The position numbers and the translations under genes were made by a program. A DNA stretch of 9,078 bases from Omnitrophica bacterium RIFOXYB12_FULL_50_7 (lineage in GTDB: Bacteria > Omnitrophota > Omnitrophia > Omnitrophales > Aquincolibacteriaceae), in assembly GCA_001804345.1 (NCBI GenBank), contig MHFU01000029.1:544-9621 (forward strand), read 5' to 3'. Of the stretch, positions 6,243 through 9,078 are shown piece by piece. Position 1 is the stretch's first letter; each line of letters starts with the position of its first letter. The notes under the pieces were generated by a model that saw nothing but the letters and a program-made list of their open reading frames with translations, searched no databases and was not told the DNA's origin.

Positions 6243-7382
6243 TTATTTGCCGAGGGTGTTTTTCAGATCCTCGATCAGATCTTCCGCGCTTTCGATGCCG
6301 CTCGAAATACGAATGGTTTCCTTCGTGATTCCCGAAGCTTTAAGACCCGCGGGTCCCATAGAGGCATGGCTCATGCTCCAGGGATGTTCGATGAGCGATT
6401 CCACACCCCCGAGGGACTCGGCCAGCTGAAAGAGTTTCATCTTCTTGAAGAAACCCTTGAGCGGGACCTTGGCCGTATCAAGCTCGAAAGCGAGCATGCC
6501 GCCGAATCCCTTCATTTGTTTCTGGATTAGGGTTTGCTGTGAATGACTTTCCAGACCCGTGTAATAAACTTGCTTGACGTGGGGATGTCCCTCGAGGAAC
6601 GAGGCGATCTTCAGGGCGTTTTTCTGGTGGGCCTCCATGCGATAGGGCAGGGTCTTGATCCCGCGAAGGACCAGCCAGGCATCGAACGGGGACTGGCTCA
6701 CGCCGAGTGCGTTGACAAAGAACCGGATTTTCTCGCCGAGCACTTTATTGTTATAGACGACTGCGCCGCCGACCACGTCGCTATGCCCGTTCAAATATTT
6801 TGTCGTAGAGTGGACAACAATATCTGCCCCGAACTCAAATGGCCGCTGAAAATACGGGGAGAGGAACGTATTGTCCACGACGGTCAGGAGTTTTTTCTTT
6901 TTGGCTAGCCCGATCACGGCTTCAAGATCGACGATGTGGAGCAGGGGATTGGACGGAGTTTCGATCCAGATCATGCGCGTAGCGGGCCGTATGGCTTTTT
7001 TCACCGTGGCAAGGTCCATCATGTTGATGAAAGAAAACAAAATGCCGCGTTTGGCAAAGACGTCTTTGAATAAGCGATAAGTTCCGCCGTAAATGTCGTT
7101 CCCCGTGACGATATGATCTCCCGGTTTCAGGAGGAAGAGGACAGTTGTGATGGCGGCCATGCCGGTTGCCGTGGCCGAGGCTCCGAGCCCTTCCTCTAAG
7201 GCCGCGATATTCTCTTCCAAGGCCGCACGCGTGGGGTTTCCGCTCCGTGTGTAATCATAGCCCTTGTGTTTCCCGAGTTCTTCAAAGCGGAACGTGGAAG
7301 TCGGGTAGATCGGTGTGATGACTGAGTTGTATTGTGAATCTTTTGCAGTACCCTCGAGCACGGCTTTTGTCCTGATATCCAT
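6243..7382 (-). CDS. metB: Cystathionine gamma-synthase family PLP enzyme (MetB-like)
   Basis: This 379-residue Cys/Met-metabolism PLP enzyme has YDYTRSGNPTR (42-52, phosphate contacts from the neighbouring subunit), ETPSNP (141-146), VVDNTF (168-173), the PLP lysine Lys195 in HSTTKYLNGHSD (191-202) and SLGGVESLIEHPWSMSHA (323-340). The family includes cystathionine gamma-synthase, O-acylhomoserine sulfhydrylase and cystathionine gamma-lyase. With metX next door, gamma-synthase acting on O-acylhomoserine is the most likely role, but lyase or direct sulfhydrylation cannot be ruled out from sequence. The start at 7382 is secure: AGGAGGT (7386-7392 on this strand) precedes it closely. The gene converges on metW and diverges from queF. 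Confidence 0.9.
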   Translation of the reverse strand: MDIRTKAVLEGTAKDSQYNSVITPIYPTSTFRFEELGKHKGYDYTRSGNPTRAALEENIAALEEGLGASATATGMAAITTVLFLLKPGDHIVTGNDIYGGTYRLFKDVFAKRGILFSFINMMDLATVKKAIRPATRMIWIETPSNPLLHIVDLEAVIGLAKKKKLLTVVDNTFLSPYFQRPFEFGADIVVHSTTKYLNGHSDVVGGAVVYNNKVLGEKIRFFVNALGVSQSPFDAWLVLRGIKTLPYRMEAHQKNALKIASFLEGHPHVKQVYYTGLESHSQQTLIQKQMKGFGGMLAFELDTAKVPLKGFFKKMKLFQLAESLGGVESLIEHPWSMSHASMGPAGLKASGITKETIRISSGIESAEDLIEDLKNTLGK

Positions 7383-7431
7383 AATACCTCCTGATGAGTT
7401 ACTGTATCGTCAGAAAGTCCGAAAATCCAGA

Positions 7432-7461
7432 ATTAAATTTTAAAAGGCCGGGTAGAGGCAA
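7432..7461 (-). promoter_or_regulatory. Possible metB promoter
   Basis: On the minus strand, TTGCCT (7461-7456) is followed after 18 bases by TTTAAT (7437-7432). This is 4/6 and 5/6 to the sigma-70 consensus. It would give a leader of about 42 bases to the strong metB binding site. The 46-bp palindrome lies just upstream of the -35 box. No riboswitch is apparent in the leader. Confidence 0.35.
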
Positions 7462-7473
7462 GCAGATAGCCCA

Positions 7474-7519
7474 TACCCAAGATCACCTCGTAGGTGCACC
7501 TACGAGGTGATCTTGGGTA
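7474..7519. repeat. Perfect 46-bp palindrome with no loop
   Basis: Every position from 7474 to 7496 pairs with its mirror from 7497 to 7519: 23-bp arms, no mismatch, no spacer, centred on GTGCAC. The arms begin TACCCAAGATCACC. It lies between the divergent metB and queF promoters, outside both predicted boxes. There is no T-tract on either side, so it is not a terminator for a known gene. Candidates are a REP or miniature transposable element, or a binding site for a dimeric protein. It is unrelated in sequence to the palindromes at 95-125 and 6164-6228. Confidence 0.9.
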
Positions 7520-7565
7520 ATTCGCGGTTTTGGGGAGGAGTTTTGAGGTGAGCGCGGGAAAGCGA

Positions 7566-7594
7566 TGGAGCGGTCTACCAAACGATGCTATAAT
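7566..7594 (+). promoter_or_regulatory. Predicted extended -10 promoter of queF
   Basis: A perfect TATAAT (7589-7594) is preceded by TG at 7586-7587, and a weak -35 region TGGAGC (7566-7571) lies 17 bases upstream. The start of transcription would be near 7601, with a leader of about 37 bases. The sequence AAACGATGNTATAAT and an upstream TGGAG(T/C)GG are shared with the metX promoter. Confidence 0.6.
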
Positions 7595-7637
7595 CCGCCC
7601 CTACGATACGCAAGTTTTTTTCCTTAAGGAGATGACG

Positions 7638-7991
7638 ATGCAGCCTTCGAAGAAACTCGAGATCTTCAAAAATCCGTATCCCCGCCGGGATTACAATGTT
7701 GAGATGGAATGTCCGGAATTCACGTGCCTTTGTCCCAAGACCGGCCAGCCAGATTTTGCGACGATCCATATTTCGTACGTGCCCGACGAATTTTGCGTGG
7801 AACTGAAAAGCCTCAAGCTCTATCTCTGGGGCTATCGTAATGAAGGGACGTTTCACGAGACTGTTACCAATAAGATCCTGGATGATCTTGTGAAGGCGGT
7901 GAAGCCCCGCCACATGTCGATCGAAGCCGACTTTTTTGTGCGAGGGGGCATTCATACGGTTATTACTGCGGCTTATTCGAAAAAGAAATAG
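7638..7991 (+). CDS. queF: NADPH-dependent 7-cyano-7-deazaguanine reductase (QueF)
   Basis: QueF reduces the nitrile preQ0 to the amine preQ1 in queuosine tRNA modification. The 117-residue protein is the short single-domain (YkvM-like) form. PEFTCLCPKTGQPDFATI (26-43) carries the nucleophilic Cys32 and the catalytic Asp39. The NADPH-binding signature reads ELKSLK (55-60), followed by FHE (72-74) and RGG (102-104). The C-terminus stops soon after RGGIHTVITAAYSKKK and is shorter than the roughly 165 residues of B. subtilis QueF. ATG 7638 was chosen because AAGGAG (7626-7631) lies 6 bases before it; the ATG at 7632 abuts that site, and more upstream starts precede the predicted promoter. No other queuosine genes are nearby. 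It diverges from metB. Confidence 0.95.
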   Translation: MQPSKKLEIFKNPYPRRDYNVEMECPEFTCLCPKTGQPDFATIHISYVPDEFCVELKSLKLYLWGYRNEGTFHETVTNKILDDLVKAVKPRHMSIEADFFVRGGIHTVITAAYSKKK

Positions 7992-7997
7992 AACTTC

Positions 7998-8121
7998 AAA
8001 GCTCCAAGAACCAAGAAACAAGAACCAAATAAATTCCAATTTCAAAATTTCAAAAATGTTTTATTTGGAGTTTGGCCCTTGAGATTTGTTTGGAAATTGG
8101 ATCTTGGTGTTTTGGAATTTT
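7998..8121. repeat. Imperfect inverted repeat built from CCAAGAA/TTCCAATTT words
   Basis: The gap between queF and tpx is almost entirely low-complexity words. The left half (TCCAAGAACCAAGAAACAAG and ATTCCAATTTC types, 7998-8056) faces complementary words on the right half (TTTGGAG, TTGTTTGGAAATTGG, ATCTTGGTG, TTTTGGAATTT, 8060-8121). By eye roughly two thirds of positions pair with small shifts. It ends just before the tpx ribosome binding site (AGGAG at 8129-8133). I see no gene and no clear tpx promoter in it. Confidence 0.6.
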
Positions 8122-8139
8122 TAAACGCAGGAGTTTTTC

Positions 8140-8673
8140 ATGATTATAATGGAACGTAAAGGGGCGGCGACATTTCAAGGCAATCCGCTGACGATAATCG
8201 GTCCCGAACTGAAAGTGGGAGACAAGGCCCCGGATTTCAAGCTGATCGATACAAGTTTGAAGCATGTGATCTTGGCTGATTCCAGGGGGAAGACTCGTCT
8301 TATCAGTGTTGTGCCGTCGATCGATACACCGGTTTGTGATTTTCAGACGAAGCGATTCAATCTGGAGGCCTCTAAACTTCCAGCTCATGTGGCAGTCATC
8401 ACGGTTAGCATGGTTCTCCCGTTCGCTCAAGCACGTTGGTGCGGGCTTGCGGGCGCCGACAAAATTCAGATGCTTTCCGATTATCAGGAACACTCGTTCG
8501 GGCAGGCTTACGGCGTGCTCATCAAGGAATTACAACTTCTCTCCCGTGCGGTTTTCGTGATCGAGCCGGATGATAAGATTCAGTATGTGGAGTATGTCAA
8601 AGAGATTACGAATCATCCTGACTACGATAAAGCACTTGCCTCCGTTAAGCCGAAATCTTGTTGCTGCGGGTAA
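8140..8673 (+). CDS. tpx: Thiol peroxidase, atypical 2-Cys peroxiredoxin (Tpx)
   Basis: Tpx reduces hydrogen peroxide and alkyl hydroperoxides with electrons from thioredoxin. The 177 residues include FQGNPLTIIG (12-21), the peroxidatic site PSIDTPVC (59-66) with Thr63 and Cys66, the resolving Cys101 in RWCG (99-102), the conserved LPFAQ (93-97) and active-site Arg136 in LSRAVFVI. NHPDYDKALASVK near the end matches the family terminus. The C-terminus then adds PKSCCCG with three consecutive cysteines, absent from E. coli Tpx. ATG 8140 follows AGGAG at 6 bases; Met4 is an alternative without a good site. The gene is probably monocistronic, since repeat regions flank it on both sides. Its neighbours give no specific stress context beyond sulfur and thiol metabolism. 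Confidence 0.95.
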   Translation: MIIMERKGAATFQGNPLTIIGPELKVGDKAPDFKLIDTSLKHVILADSRGKTRLISVVPSIDTPVCDFQTKRFNLEASKLPAHVAVITVSMVLPFAQARWCGLAGADKIQMLSDYQEHSFGQAYGVLIKELQLLSRAVFVIEPDDKIQYVEYVKEITNHPDYDKALASVKPKSCCCG

Positions 8674-8693
8674 CGGATGTTCTGCTTACTTTC

Positions 8694-8769
8694 GTTCAAC
8701 GGGCAACGTTCAACGGGCAACGGCAAACCTCAAAGCAATTTCGTTGACCGTTGTCCGTTGATCGTTGCG
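8694..8769. repeat. Tandem 14-mer and inverted repeat built from CAACGG words
   Basis: GTTCAACGGGCAAC occurs twice in exact tandem (8694-8707 and 8708-8721). The segment 8702-8729 pairs with 8742-8769 at 22 of 28 positions, giving a long hairpin with a 12-base loop. It lies 20 bases after the tpx stop and could end or protect tpx RNA. The reading frame of the following gene stays open through it, back to an ATG at 8677, probably by chance. Confidence 0.65.
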
Positions 8770-9078
8770 CTCTTTAGAGTGTTGGCGGTCTCAATCATAG
8801 CGTTGCCATTTTGTTTTGCGCCAAGGTGCCTGGCTGAGGCACCCGTAATGAAAACACTTTCTGCCCATGTGGAGAAGGTTGCGGAAGACGGCTCAAGCGT
8901 GGACGTGGATTTCCGTAATCCCGCGACGGAGGAGGTTCATCGCCTTACCTTTTACGTGGACAATCAAACGGGGCTGAGTGGTTTTGACAAGCTCCAGGAA
9001 CTTCGTGCCGGGCAGGTTGTGAATATTGATTACGTGGAAGGGGAAAAACATCGCCTTCTTATTCGTTATATCGTGCGC
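8758..9078 (+). CDS. Small exported protein of unknown function, truncated by the window end
   Basis: The frame is open to the end of the window without a stop. From TTG 8758 it reads MIVALFRVLAVSIIALPFCF then APRCLAEAPV: a basic residue, a hydrophobic core and a CLA or AEA signal-peptidase I-like site. No lipobox is evident. The mature part (HVEKVAEDGSSVDVDFRN..., ...LRAGQVVNIDYVEGEKHRLL) alternates short hydrophobic strands and glycine turns, which suggests a small beta-barrel or OB-like fold. I do not recognise a family. The start is uncertain: GTG 8779 would keep the signal core but lose Arg, ATG 8848 (weak GAGG before it) would lose the signal, and ATG 8677 would require coding through the repeat. 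Codon use looks like that of the neighbouring genes. Confidence 0.5.
   Translation, partial: MIVALFRVLAVSIIALPFCFAPRCLAEAPVMKTLSAHVEKVAEDGSSVDVDFRNPATEEVHRLTFYVDNQTGLSGFDKLQELRAGQVVNIDYVEGEKHRLLIRYIVR

Noticed and set aside
7595..7637. preQ1 riboswitch in the queF leader
   Set aside because: The leader is only about 37 bases and shows neither the stem-loop nor the A-rich tail of preQ1-I aptamers; it holds little beyond the ribosome binding site.
7530..7637. N-terminal extension of QueF from TTG 7530
   Set aside because: The extension includes the predicted promoter, has no family similarity, and a strong binding site supports ATG 7638.
8694..8769. CRISPR array
   Set aside because: The 14-mer repeats are directly adjacent with no spacers, and no cas genes are in the window.

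Overview
The window comes from a bacterial genome and carries a sulfur-assimilation locus. It runs from the end of a sulfonucleotide reductase gene (cysH), through sulfate activation (cysD and a cysN-type GTPase with a kinase-like tail) and siroheme synthesis (precorrin-2 dehydrogenase, cobA), to methionine synthesis (metX, metW, and metB on the opposite strand). It then passes into queF (queuosine), tpx (thiol peroxidase) and the start of a small, probably exported protein of unknown function. The genes are complete and densely packed, with GC content that looks moderate. The CysD/CysN pair is not the E. coli type: CysN has an EF-1A-like P-loop and CysD has extra cysteines. Together with the many palindromes and word-like intergenic repeats this suggests an uncultivated deep-branching bacterium. 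Omnitrophota is my best guess, at low confidence, because no taxonomic marker is present.

Layout. 1-4145 (+): cysH end, cysD, cysN, siroheme dehydrogenase and cobA read as one operon. The last three genes overlap by 1-4 bases, so translation is probably coupled. 4186-5440: metX with its own extended -10 promoter and a leader hairpin. 5531-6162: metW with a promoter so close that the mRNA may be leaderless. 6164-6228: a nested palindrome between the convergent metW and metB, with a T-tract on the metB side. 6243-7382 (-): metB. 7383-7637: divergent intergenic region with a perfect 46-bp palindrome and the queF promoter. 7638-7991: queF. 8140-8673: tpx. 8758-9078: truncated exported protein.

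How the genes work together (family knowledge plus inference): CysD/CysN make APS from sulfate and ATP. The CysH-like enzyme reduces APS or PAPS to sulfite. SUMT and the dehydrogenase make sirohydrochlorin, the precursor of siroheme for a sulfite reductase that is not in the window. MetX activates homoserine as an O-acyl ester, and the MetB-like PLP enzyme adds cysteine or sulfide. The kinase-like tail of CysN has lost key residues, which would fit a pathway that reduces APS directly without making PAPS.

The most unusual features are outside the coding sequence. Three strong palindromes of unrelated sequence (95-125, 6164-6228, 7474-7519) and four intergenic regions, each filled by an imperfect hairpin built from its own degenerate short word, occur in only 9 kb. 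Within genes, the notable points are a CC...CxxC cysteine quartet in CysD, a degenerate APS-kinase-like domain, loss of the catalytic Asp in the precorrin-2 dehydrogenase, and a CCC tail on Tpx.
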